Under the pieces are notes generated by a model. That model did no database searches, had not been told where the DNA came from, and saw only the letters and a list, made by a program, of their open reading frames with translations. This document shows, piece after piece, positions 32,629 to 39,304 of a stretch of 39,304 nucleotides of DNA. The stretch is taken from contig NZ_JALNUR010000028.1 of the NCBI RefSeq assembly GCF_026540895.1, positions 1-39,304 on the forward strand, written 5' to 3'. Source of the stretch: Sphingomonas sp. GM_Shp_1. Its GTDB lineage: Bacteria > Pseudomonadota > Alphaproteobacteria > Sphingomonadales > Sphingomonadaceae. How positions within the stretch are numbered: the stretch's first letter is position 1; the number at the start of each line of letters is the position of its first letter. The translations under genes were made by a program, and so were the position numbers.

Positions 32629-35118
32629 ATGCTGAAACGCTTTGGGTTCGCCTTGTTGACATCGGCCAGTCTGATGGCGGGGGCCAGCGCCGCCCATGCC
32701 CAATCGCTGACCGTCACGCCCGCCGAAACGCTGGAAACGCAAGGGCTGACCGTCATGGTCGACCAGAGCCAGTTCAGCCCGATCTTCTTCGACGAGAAGA
32801 ATGCGGGCATCCAGATCGTCCTGCATGGCGAGCGGATCGCCACCGACGGCGCGGTGCGCCTGAACCCCACGCCCGAGCAATGGGACCCCGTCCCCGCCTT
32901 TGTCAGCCGGACGCGCGGTGGCGAGGCCAATCAGGTGATCGTCCGCTCCACCTATAAGGACCAGGGCCTCGCCTACCGCGTCAAGGTGACGGCGGAGGGC
33001 GACGGTTTCCGCATCGCGGTCGACTTGGACCAGCCGCTGCCCGCCGCGCTGGCGGGCAAGGCGGGGTTCAATCTGGATTTCCTGCCGACCAGCTATTTCG
33101 GCAAGACCTATCTGATGGACACCGCCCCCGGCCTGTTCCCGCGCCATGCGACCGGGCCGATGGCGAAGAACGGATCGGGCGATCCCATGCCGCTGGCCTC
33201 GGGTGGCAAGTCGATTACCCTGTCGCCCGAAGACCCGCTGACCCGCGTCACCATCACCTCGGAGGCGGGCGCTCTGGAGCTGTATGACGCGCGCAGCCGG
33301 GCACAGAATGGCTGGTTCGTCGTCCGCTCGCTGATCGCGCCGGGTGCGAAGGAAAATGCGGTCGTCTGGCACGTCCGCCCCAATGTCGTGAAGGACTGGG
33401 TCCGCGCGCCGGTCGTCTCGTTCAACCAGGCGGGCTATACGCCGGGCCGGTTGAAGATCGCGCTGATCGAAACCGATCCCCATGGCACGGCCCCGGGCGA
33501 GGCGGAGCTGGTCAAGCTCGCCGCCGACGGTACCCGCCAGTCCGTCTTTCGCGCGGCGGTCACCCCGCGTGGCCGGTGGCTGCGCTATGACTATGCCGCC
33601 TTCGACTTCTCGCAAGTGCGCGATCCCGGCATCTACGCCATCGCCTATGGCGGCAAGGTGACAAACCCCTTCCGCATCGCCGCCGATGCCTATGACCGGA
33701 TCTGGCAAACCTCGCTCGACACCTTCATCGCCGAGCAGATGGATCATGTCGGCATTCGCGAGCAGTACCGCGTCTGGTCCGCACCCAGCCATCTCGACGA
33801 TGCACGCCAAGCCCCGCCCAACCATGTCCATTTCGACGGATACCGGATGGGGCCGAACCTCGACTCCCCCTTCAAGCCCGGCGAGCATATTCCCGGGCTG
33901 AACGTCGGCGGCTTCCAAGATGCGGGCGATTACGACATCCAGACGCCGCAGAACGCCGCCGTGGTCCGCGATCTGGTCTGGGGTCGCGAACTCTACGGCC
34001 TCGACTGGGACGAGACGACGGTGGACGAAGCCGCCCGCGCGGTCGAAATCCGCAAGCCCGACGGCAAGCAGGATGCGATCCAGCAGATCCGCCACGGGGT
34101 CCTGCAACTGCTCGCCCAGTACAAGGTGTTCGGCCACGCGATCGTCGGCATCATCGATCCGGTCCAGCGCCAATATGCCCATCTGGGCGACGCCGGATCG
34201 CAGACCGACAATCTGACCTATGACGCCTCGCTGGGCGTGTCGGAGCGGAGCGGCGGGTCGTCGGGGGCTCAGGACGATCGCTGGGCCTTCACCACCGACC
34301 TGCCCGCCAACAACCTCGCGGTTGCGGGCGCTCTCGCAGCGGCTTCCCGCGCGCTGGCCGACAGCGACCCGACCATGGCGGCGGAGGCCTGGGACGCGGC
34401 CAAGGTGCTGTGGGGCCGGTTCCAGAAGGGGCCGATCAAGTCGGGCGACGGACGCGACGACTCCGGCACGCCCTGGTCGGCGGACGGCGCCAATGTCGGT
34501 GCGACGGTCGAAATGCTGATCACCGGCAAGGGCGACCGCGTCTATGCCGATCGCCTGCGCAAGCTGATGCCGGTGATCGCTAAGAACTTCGCCTGGGTCG
34601 GGGCCCCTGCCGTCCGCGCCATTCCCTTCATGGACGCCAAATATCGCGCCGCCCTCGTACCGCTGGTCCGCCAGGCCAAGGCGAAGATGGACGCGGAGGC
34701 CGCCAAGAACCCCTTCGGCGTGCCGATCGCCGAGGGAAGCTGGGCCGGATCGCATCAGGTGGTCGAGTTCGGATCGACCGCCTTCCTGATGCACAAGGCG
34801 TTCCCGGAGATCATCGGCACCGACTATACGCTGAACGCCATCGACTATGTGCTGGGGCGGCACCCGGCCAACAATCTGTCGCTGGTCTCGACGGTCGGCG
34901 CCGCGTCGAAGCTGATCGGCTATGGCCACAACCGCGCGGATTACGGCTTCATCCCCGGCGGGCTCGTGCCCGGCGTGCTGATCGTAAAGCCGGACTTCCC
35001 GGAGCTGAAGACCGACTGGCCGTTCCTGTGGTTCGAGAACGAATATACGGTCGCGACCACCTCGGCCTATATCCTCGCCGCCAATGCCGCGATCGAGGCG
35101 ACGAAGGAAACGCGTTGA
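32629..35118 (+). CDS. GH9 glycoside hydrolase with N-terminal extension
   Basis: An 829-residue exported enzyme. Signal peptide: MLKRFGFALLTSASLMAGASAAHA. Residues ~26-255 form a region I do not recognise. A CelD N-terminal Ig-like domain begins near 262 (VSFNQAGYTPGRLKIALIE). The GH9 (alpha/alpha)6 barrel follows, with GGFQDAGDYD (D431 and D434) and the C-terminal ENEYTVATTSAYILAANA, where E805 is the likely acid. The usual PHHR of cellulases is not seen, so the substrate may be another beta-glucan or a glucosaminide-type oligosaccharide. ATG 32629 follows GGAGG; a TAGCGCTA operator lies just upstream. Confidence 0.88.
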   Translation: MLKRFGFALLTSASLMAGASAAHAQSLTVTPAETLETQGLTVMVDQSQFSPIFFDEKNAGIQIVLHGERIATDGAVRLNPTPEQWDPVPAFVSRTRGGEANQVIVRSTYKDQGLAYRVKVTAEGDGFRIAVDLDQPLPAALAGKAGFNLDFLPTSYFGKTYLMDTAPGLFPRHATGPMAKNGSGDPMPLASGGKSITLSPEDPLTRVTITSEAGALELYDARSRAQNGWFVVRSLIAPGAKENAVVWHVRPNVVKDWVRAPVVSFNQAGYTPGRLKIALIETDPHGTAPGEAELVKLAADGTRQSVFRAAVTPRGRWLRYDYAAFDFSQVRDPGIYAIAYGGKVTNPFRIAADAYDRIWQTSLDTFIAEQMDHVGIREQYRVWSAPSHLDDARQAPPNHVHFDGYRMGPNLDSPFKPGEHIPGLNVGGFQDAGDYDIQTPQNAAVVRDLVWGRELYGLDWDETTVDEAARAVEIRKPDGKQDAIQQIRHGVLQLLAQYKVFGHAIVGIIDPVQRQYAHLGDAGSQTDNLTYDASLGVSERSGGSSGAQDDRWAFTTDLPANNLAVAGALAAASRALADSDPTMAAEAWDAAKVLWGRFQKGPIKSGDGRDDSGTPWSADGANVGATVEMLITGKGDRVYADRLRKLMPVIAKNFAWVGAPAVRAIPFMDAKYRAALVPLVRQAKAKMDAEAAKNPFGVPIAEGSWAGSHQVVEFGSTAFLMHKAFPEIIGTDYTLNAIDYVLGRHPANNLSLVSTVGAASKLIGYGHNRADYGFIPGGLVPGVLIVKPDFPELKTDWPFLWFENEYTVATTSAYILAANAAIEATKETR

Positions 35119-35134
35119 GCGATCGTTGAGCCAA

Positions 35135-35158
35135 GCCCCTCCCCTTCCGGGGAGGGGC
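35135..35158. terminator. Palindromic hairpin at GH9/TonB-receptor junction
   Basis: GCCCCTCCCC and GGGGAGGGGC pair perfectly over 10 bp around TTCC. It lies between two convergent stop codons (35118 and 35172). The core is nearly the same as in the arms of the repeat at 3956-4052, so it may be a minimal copy of that repeat as well as a bidirectional terminator. Confidence 0.65.
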
Positions 35159-35171
35159 AGAGTGGCCGGCC

Positions 35172-37310
35172 TCAATAATCGAAGCGCAGGGTCGCCAGGA
35201 TGCTGCGCGGCGCGGCGTAGAAGGCCTGGCCGTATTTCAGCGTCCCCAGATATTTGGCATTGGTGACGTTGCGCAGGTTCACGCTGGCGCGGACATGGTC
35301 GATCACCCGGATGCTGCCCAGCAGGTCCAGCGTGGCATAGGCGTCCTGCACCACCGGGATCGCCTGCCCCGCCGCCGTCACCGCGCCGCTGTCGTTGCTG
35401 ATCCGGCTCTGATAGCGGAACTGGCCGCCCAGCTTCAGGTCGTTCCATTGCGCGATGCTATAGGTCGCGGCGAGCTTGAACGTATCGCGCGGAATGAAGG
35501 GACGCGTGCGGGCGCCGTCGCCGTCCTCGACCTGAAGATGGGTGAAGCCGCCCGACAACAACCAGCGATCGGTCATCCGACCCGCCACCTCGACCTCGAA
35601 CCCCTTCGAGACGCTGTCCTGCCCGACATAATAATTGACGCCGACCGGCCCGTTGGTGCCGTCGAACGCGCCTGCGTAAAGCGCCAACCCCTTCTGCTCC
35701 GCTCGGAACAGCGCCGCCGAGCCATAGAGCCGACCGCCCAGCCACTCGCCCTTCAACCCGGCCTCGATGCTCGATCCGCGCGCGGGGTCCAGGCGGGTGT
35801 TGGTGATGTCGACCTGGCTCTGCGGATTGAAGATGCCGGTATAGCTGGCATAGGCGGTGACGTGATCGGTCAGGTCGTACAGCGCGCCCAGATAGGGCGT
35901 GACGCGGCTGTTCCGCCGGGTCTGGTCGACGCCGTAGGAATCGCCCGAACTGCGTAGCCAGATCGCGGTCGCGCCGACCACGCCCTTCAGCCGATCGGTC
36001 AGGTTCAAGTGCATCGCACCGTAAGCGCGGGTCAGCCGATCCTGCGTATCCGCCTGCTGGATCATCGGGTCATATCCCACCTGCGGCGCGCGGAAATTGG
36101 GCAGGTTGCGGATATCACCATAGTCGATGAAGGCCTGCCCGTTCCCCGCATATTGCTCGCCATCGGAACGGCCGGTCGAGACACCGAACGCCAATTGATG
36201 ATCGCGCCCGAACAGCGAGACACCGCCCGAAGCGTAACCGTCGAACAGCAACTGGTCGTAGTTCGAATCGTAGCGCCCGGTCTGCCCCTGCATGCCCAGT
36301 CCGGTCGTTCGGTCGGGCAGACCGAAGGCATAGAGCAGCCGCGCGCTTTCTTCCCAATGCCGATAGGTGACGACGCCGCGCACCGCCCAGTCGCCGAACG
36401 GCTTCCACGCCAGTTCGCCGAACGCGGTCTGGTCGAGGACATTCCAATAGGTCCAGTCCGCCGAGGTCGAGGCCGAACGCGCATAATCGATCCGCGTCCC
36501 GTCGCTATAGGTCAGCGGCAACGCCCCCCAGAGCACCCCGCGCGAGCGATTGTCCTGCCGCGAATAGCCGACCGTCGCCGTCAGCGCGGGCGTTACGTCC
36601 CAGGCCAGCAGCCCGGCCACCACGTCGCGATTGACGTGATTATAGTCCAGATAGCTGTCCCGCTCCTCATGCGCGCCGACCGTGCGCATCCGAAGCGACC
36701 CGTCGCCGGTCAGCGGACCGGAGACGTCGCCCTCCAGCCGCCACATGCCGAACGAGCCGAGATAGGCCGAGCCATTGGCCTGGAAGCTCTTGGTCGGGCG
36801 CTTGCGCAGGAAGTTGATCGTCGCGGACGGATTGCCGACACCGGTCATGATGGCGTTCGCACCACGCACCGCCTCGACCCGGTCGAACAGGATCGTGTCG
36901 AGATCGCCCGTCTGGATGTTGTAGAACATCGGCAGGCCGATGCCGTCGACCTGGAAATTGGTGATGTCGAACCCGCGCGAGTTGAACTCGGTCCGGTCGG
37001 TCTCGGTCCGCTCGACATTGATGCCGACCGTCTGGGTCAGCAGGTCCTGGACATTGGTCAGTGCGAAGTCGTCGATCCGCTGGCGGTCGATCACCGTCAC
37101 CGATTGCGGCGTCTCGCGCAGCGACAGCGCCAGCCCGGTCGGCGACGCGCTTTCCTGATCCCCCGCCAGGGCCGCGCGGGCACCCGTGACGATCACGTCG
37201 TCGGCGCGCTGGGGATCGGCGGCGGGCGCCGTCTCGGCGGCAAGGGCCGGTCTACCCCAGACCAGCGATGCGACGCCCACCGACAGGGCCGCGATCAGCC
37301 TGCGCTTCAT
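35172..37310 (-). CDS. TonB-dependent siderophore receptor
   Basis: A 712-residue outer-membrane receptor. Signal peptide MKRRLIAALSVGVASLVWG, cleaved near ALAAE. The plug domain (about 45-160) has DDVIVTGARAA, LRETPQSVTVIDRQRIDDF and FNSRGFDITNFQVDGIGLP, the pattern of FpvA/FhuE/FecA-like siderophore receptors. The 22-strand barrel fills the rest and ends with the aromatic LRFDY. No N-terminal signalling domain is present, so it is not of the FecA-regulating kind. ATG 37310 follows GGAGGAATT. A Fur-box-like sequence at 37371-37389 suggests iron repression. Confidence 0.93.
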   Translation of the reverse strand: MKRRLIAALSVGVASLVWGRPALAAETAPAADPQRADDVIVTGARAALAGDQESASPTGLALSLRETPQSVTVIDRQRIDDFALTNVQDLLTQTVGINVERTETDRTEFNSRGFDITNFQVDGIGLPMFYNIQTGDLDTILFDRVEAVRGANAIMTGVGNPSATINFLRKRPTKSFQANGSAYLGSFGMWRLEGDVSGPLTGDGSLRMRTVGAHEERDSYLDYNHVNRDVVAGLLAWDVTPALTATVGYSRQDNRSRGVLWGALPLTYSDGTRIDYARSASTSADWTYWNVLDQTAFGELAWKPFGDWAVRGVVTYRHWEESARLLYAFGLPDRTTGLGMQGQTGRYDSNYDQLLFDGYASGGVSLFGRDHQLAFGVSTGRSDGEQYAGNGQAFIDYGDIRNLPNFRAPQVGYDPMIQQADTQDRLTRAYGAMHLNLTDRLKGVVGATAIWLRSSGDSYGVDQTRRNSRVTPYLGALYDLTDHVTAYASYTGIFNPQSQVDITNTRLDPARGSSIEAGLKGEWLGGRLYGSAALFRAEQKGLALYAGAFDGTNGPVGVNYYVGQDSVSKGFEVEVAGRMTDRWLLSGGFTHLQVEDGDGARTRPFIPRDTFKLAATYSIAQWNDLKLGGQFRYQSRISNDSGAVTAAGQAIPVVQDAYATLDLLGSIRVIDHVRASVNLRNVTNAKYLGTLKYGQAFYAAPRSILATLRFDY

Positions 37311-37370
37311 AATTCCTCCGAGGAAACAGGATACCCGTCCGGGCATATTCGCCCTGCCCCTAGTAAGAAG

Positions 37371-37389
37371 ACTAATGATAATCAATCGC
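37371..37389 (-). promoter_or_regulatory. Fur-box-like operator
   Basis: ACTAATGATAATCAATCGC matches the 19-bp Fur consensus GATAATGATAATCATTATC at 14 positions, including all of the central TAATGATAATCA. It lies about 60 bp upstream of the siderophore receptor start. Confidence 0.65.
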
Positions 37390-37447
37390 ATAATTCGCCA
37401 AACATTTGGGAAACGATGACATTTTCATCATGATAAAAGGGCGATAT

Positions 37448-37476
37448 TGACTGCCTAGGCAATCATTGCCATGGCA
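37448..37476. promoter_or_regulatory. Two tandem MarR-type palindromes (TGCC-N2-GGCA)
   Basis: TGCCTAGGCA at 37452-37461 is perfect, with extended TGA/TCA arms out to 37448 and 37465. TGCCATGGCA at 37467-37476 is also perfect. Their centres are 15 bp apart and both share the half-site TGCC. The second sits 6 bp before the marR ATG, over its ribosome-binding zone. They are the probable operators for autoregulation by the MarR protein. Confidence 0.65.
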
Positions 37477-37481
37477 GCGAA

Positions 37482-37934
37482 ATGACCTCGAATATGCCCG
37501 ACTCCTACGACCCCGAATGCTCGGTGGGCTATCTGACCAAGCGGGTGTTCCAGCTTGCCCGTATCGGCATGGAACCGATCTTCGCCGATGAGGAGGTCAC
37601 CCATGTCCAGTGGAGCGCGATGATGGCGCTGCATCACGGCGTGGGTGGCACCGCGGCCGAGCTGTCGCGCCACCTGTGCCACGACACCGGGGCAACGACC
37701 CGGATCCTCGACACGCTGGAGGAGCGCGGCCTGATCGAACGCTCGCGCAGCACGACGGATCGTCGCGTGGTGCGGCTGTCGCTGACCGATCGGGGGCGGA
37801 TCGTCACCGATCGGTGCAAGGCCAAGGTGCTCGCCCATTGGGACGAATGGCTCGCCGACTGGTCGGGCGAGGATGTCGCGCGCTTCGTCGGATATCTGGT
37901 CCGCCTGCGCAACAAGCTGGAGACGGTGGCATGA
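37482..37934 (+). CDS. MarR-family regulator of an efflux operon
   Basis: A 150-residue winged-helix repressor. The N-terminal helices (SVGYLTKRVFQLARIGMEPIF) resemble the MarR proteins that precede EmrAB-type pumps. The recognition region is AELSRHLCHDTGATTRILDTLEERGLI, and the wing is STTDRRVVRLSLT with the conserved DRR. ATG 37482 is the longest start; an ATG four codons on is possible. Its stop overlaps the efflux-factor start (ATGA), so both are one operon. The palindromes in front suggest self-repression relieved by a small hydrophobic or aromatic ligand (family knowledge). Confidence 0.9.
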   Translation: MTSNMPDSYDPECSVGYLTKRVFQLARIGMEPIFADEEVTHVQWSAMMALHHGVGGTAAELSRHLCHDTGATTRILDTLEERGLIERSRSTTDRRVVRLSLTDRGRIVTDRCKAKVLAHWDEWLADWSGEDVARFVGYLVRLRNKLETVA

Positions 37935-39304
37935 AGCGGTTCGCATTTCTGACCGGGTTGCTGCTCGCGGGCTGCTCGGTGCCCCAGGCGCATCCCGCCG
38001 TGACGCAAACCCCGCCGGAAAGGCTTGGCCTGGGGACCGCGCAGGCGCCGCTGGTCGCCGCCGATTGGTGGCGGGGGCTGGGCGATCCGCAACTCGACCG
38101 GATCGTCGGCGACGCCCTGTCGGGCAATCCCTCGCTCGACGTCGCGCTCGCGCGGCTGCGGCAGGCGGAGTCGGTTCTCGCCACCCGCCGTGCCGATAAC
38201 GGCCCCTCGGTCTCGCTCGACGCGCAGGAGCAATATAGCCGGATTTCGGGCCGCTACACGATCCCGCCGCCCTTTGCGGGCACGACCCAGTGGCTGGGTC
38301 AGGCACAGGCCAATCTGAATTGGACGATCGACCTGTTCGGGCGACAGGCGGCGGCGATCGCGGCGGCGCGCGCCTCCACCCGCGCGGCGGCGCTGGACGT
38401 GACGGCGGCACGCCTCGCGCTGGCCGGATCGGTCGCGCAGACCTATGTCGAACTGGCCCGGGCCGAGCGGCAGGCGGCGATCGCTCGCCAGACGATCGAT
38501 ACCCGCACCCGCTCGCTCGCGCTCATCCAGTCGCGCATCCGCCACCAACTCGCCAGCCAGCTCGATGCGTCGAGCGGCCAGACATTGCTCGCCCAGGCGC
38601 GGGTCGCCCTGGCGCGGGCGGAGGCGCAGGCGGCGCTCTCACGCAACGCGCTGGCGGCGCTGGCCGGGCGCGGGCTGGACTATCCGGCGACGATCGCGCC
38701 GACGCGGATCACCTTCGATACCGCGCTGCCCATGCCCGCGACGGTGCCCGCCGATCTTTTGTCGCGGCGGCCCGATATCGCCGCGTCGCTTGCCCGGATA
38801 GACGCGGCCAGCGCCGGACAGGAGGTCGCGCGCAAGGCGTTCCTGCCCAATATCAACCTGATGGCGCTGGCGGGCTTCCAGGCGGTCGGCCTGGGCAATC
38901 TGTTTACCGCCGATGCGGGAACGGCGGGCGCCGGCCCGGCCATCCATCTGCCGATCTTCGACAGCGGGCGGCTCCGTGCCGGACTGGCCGGGGCGACCGC
39001 CGCACTCGATCTGGCGACCGCCGACTATAATGACCGCATCGTCAGCGCGGTACGCGAGGCCGCCGATGCGGTGACGCGCAGCACGACGCTGGCGACCGAG
39101 CGTGCCCGCCAGCGCGAGGTCGTGCGCGGCCTGTCCGAGACCCGCCGTCTCAATGCGATCCGGGTGTCGAGCGGGCTGCAATCGCAACTCGGCCTGATCG
39201 ACCCCGACATCCGCCAGTTGGAGGCCGACCAGGCCGACGCCAATCTCGCCGCCGATGCGGTCCAGGCGCGCATCGCGCTGGCCGTCGCCCTGGGCGGTGG
39301 TTTC
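37931..39304 (+). CDS. Outer-membrane efflux lipoprotein, NodT/OprM type (3' end cut by window)
   Basis: At least 458 residues, open to the window edge. The signal MKRFAFLTGLLLAGC has a lipobox (LAGC), so the N-terminus is lipidated. WWRGLGDPQLDRIVGDALSGNPSLDVALARLRQAES, seen in parts, and the later LLSRRPDIAASLARIDAASAGQEVARKAFLPNINL are hallmarks of TolC-fold NodT-family factors. The two structural repeats of the OEP domain are present. The last residues (AVALGGGF) look like the usual family end, so only a few codons and the stop are probably missing. Pump and adaptor genes (EmrA/EmrB-like) would be expected next. Confidence 0.92.
   Translation, partial: MKRFAFLTGLLLAGCSVPQAHPAVTQTPPERLGLGTAQAPLVAADWWRGLGDPQLDRIVGDALSGNPSLDVALARLRQAESVLATRRADNGPSVSLDAQEQYSRISGRYTIPPPFAGTTQWLGQAQANLNWTIDLFGRQAAAIAAARASTRAAALDVTAARLALAGSVAQTYVELARAERQAAIARQTIDTRTRSLALIQSRIRHQLASQLDASSGQTLLAQARVALARAEAQAALSRNALAALAGRGLDYPATIAPTRITFDTALPMPATVPADLLSRRPDIAASLARIDAASAGQEVARKAFLPNINLMALAGFQAVGLGNLFTADAGTAGAGPAIHLPIFDSGRLRAGLAGATAALDLATADYNDRIVSAVREAADAVTRSTTLATERARQREVVRGLSETRRLNAIRVSSGLQSQLGLIDPDIRQLEADQADANLAADAVQARIALAVALGGGF

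Noticed and set aside
32479..35448. A 989-codon open frame on the minus strand over the GH9 gene
   Set aside because: It is the antisense shadow of GH9, which has a signal peptide, catalytic motifs and a good ribosome site. The shadow shows only Arg/Gly/Asp-rich sequence without domains.

Overview
The window looks like chromosomal DNA of a sphingomonad (Alphaproteobacteria, order Sphingomonadales; Sphingomonas-like). The evidence is the high GC content, the dense codon use, PEP-CTERM surface proteins, a TonB-dependent siderophore receptor, a DUF5597 glycoside hydrolase, a GH9 glycosidase, a flavin halogenase-like protein and a Pao-type molybdoenzyme. No rRNA, CRISPR array or complete insertion sequence was seen. 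This identification is inference from gene content, not a database result.

Layout. (1) 0.05-2.2 kb: a tyrosine integrase abuts the 3' end of a tRNA-Gln(TTG) gene. This marks the right-hand end of an integrated element that lies to the left, outside the window. (2) 2.2-14.3 kb: mostly minus-strand core genes: ilvE with a divergent PetP-like marR, then tspO-ubiK-ybjN-proC, tlyA, a divergent RBBP9-type hydrolase, dxs with a small membrane protein, an L,D-transpeptidase-like protein, a small lipoprotein, an exported protein of unknown function and a DUF885 protein. (3) 14.5-18.35 kb: an operon of a DUF4173 membrane protein, an OmpR-type response regulator and a histidine kinase, with start and stop codons overlapping. 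(4) 18.6-21.5 kb: a DUF5597 beta-galactosidase-like enzyme, a 64-residue protein, a cold-shock protein and a chain of overlapping very small ORFs. (5) 21.8-25.6 kb: paoABC, a periplasmic molybdenum aldehyde oxidoreductase. (6) 25.7-27.9 kb: a Phd/VapC-type toxin-antitoxin pair followed 5 nt later by a Trp_halogenase-family flavoprotein. (7) 28.1-32.3 kb: a CPA2-type antiporter, two tandem paralogous PEP-CTERM proteins and a TPR protein. (8) 32.6-37.3 kb: a GH9 glycosidase converging on a Fur-box-preceded siderophore receptor. (9) 37.5 kb to the end: a MarR regulator and a NodT-type outer-membrane efflux factor that runs off the window.

The strongest non-coding signal is a set of palindromic repeats. 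All six convergent gene junctions carry one. Two copies of a ~195-bp multi-hairpin element lie in opposite orientation at 18.4 and 29.5 kb and bracket about 11 kb. A perfect 30-bp inverted repeat supplies the stop codon of the small gene next to dxs. The other observations most worth testing are the toxin-antitoxin/halogenase operon with its perfect 16-bp palindrome, and the twin TGCC-N2-GGCA palindromes in front of the marR-efflux operon.
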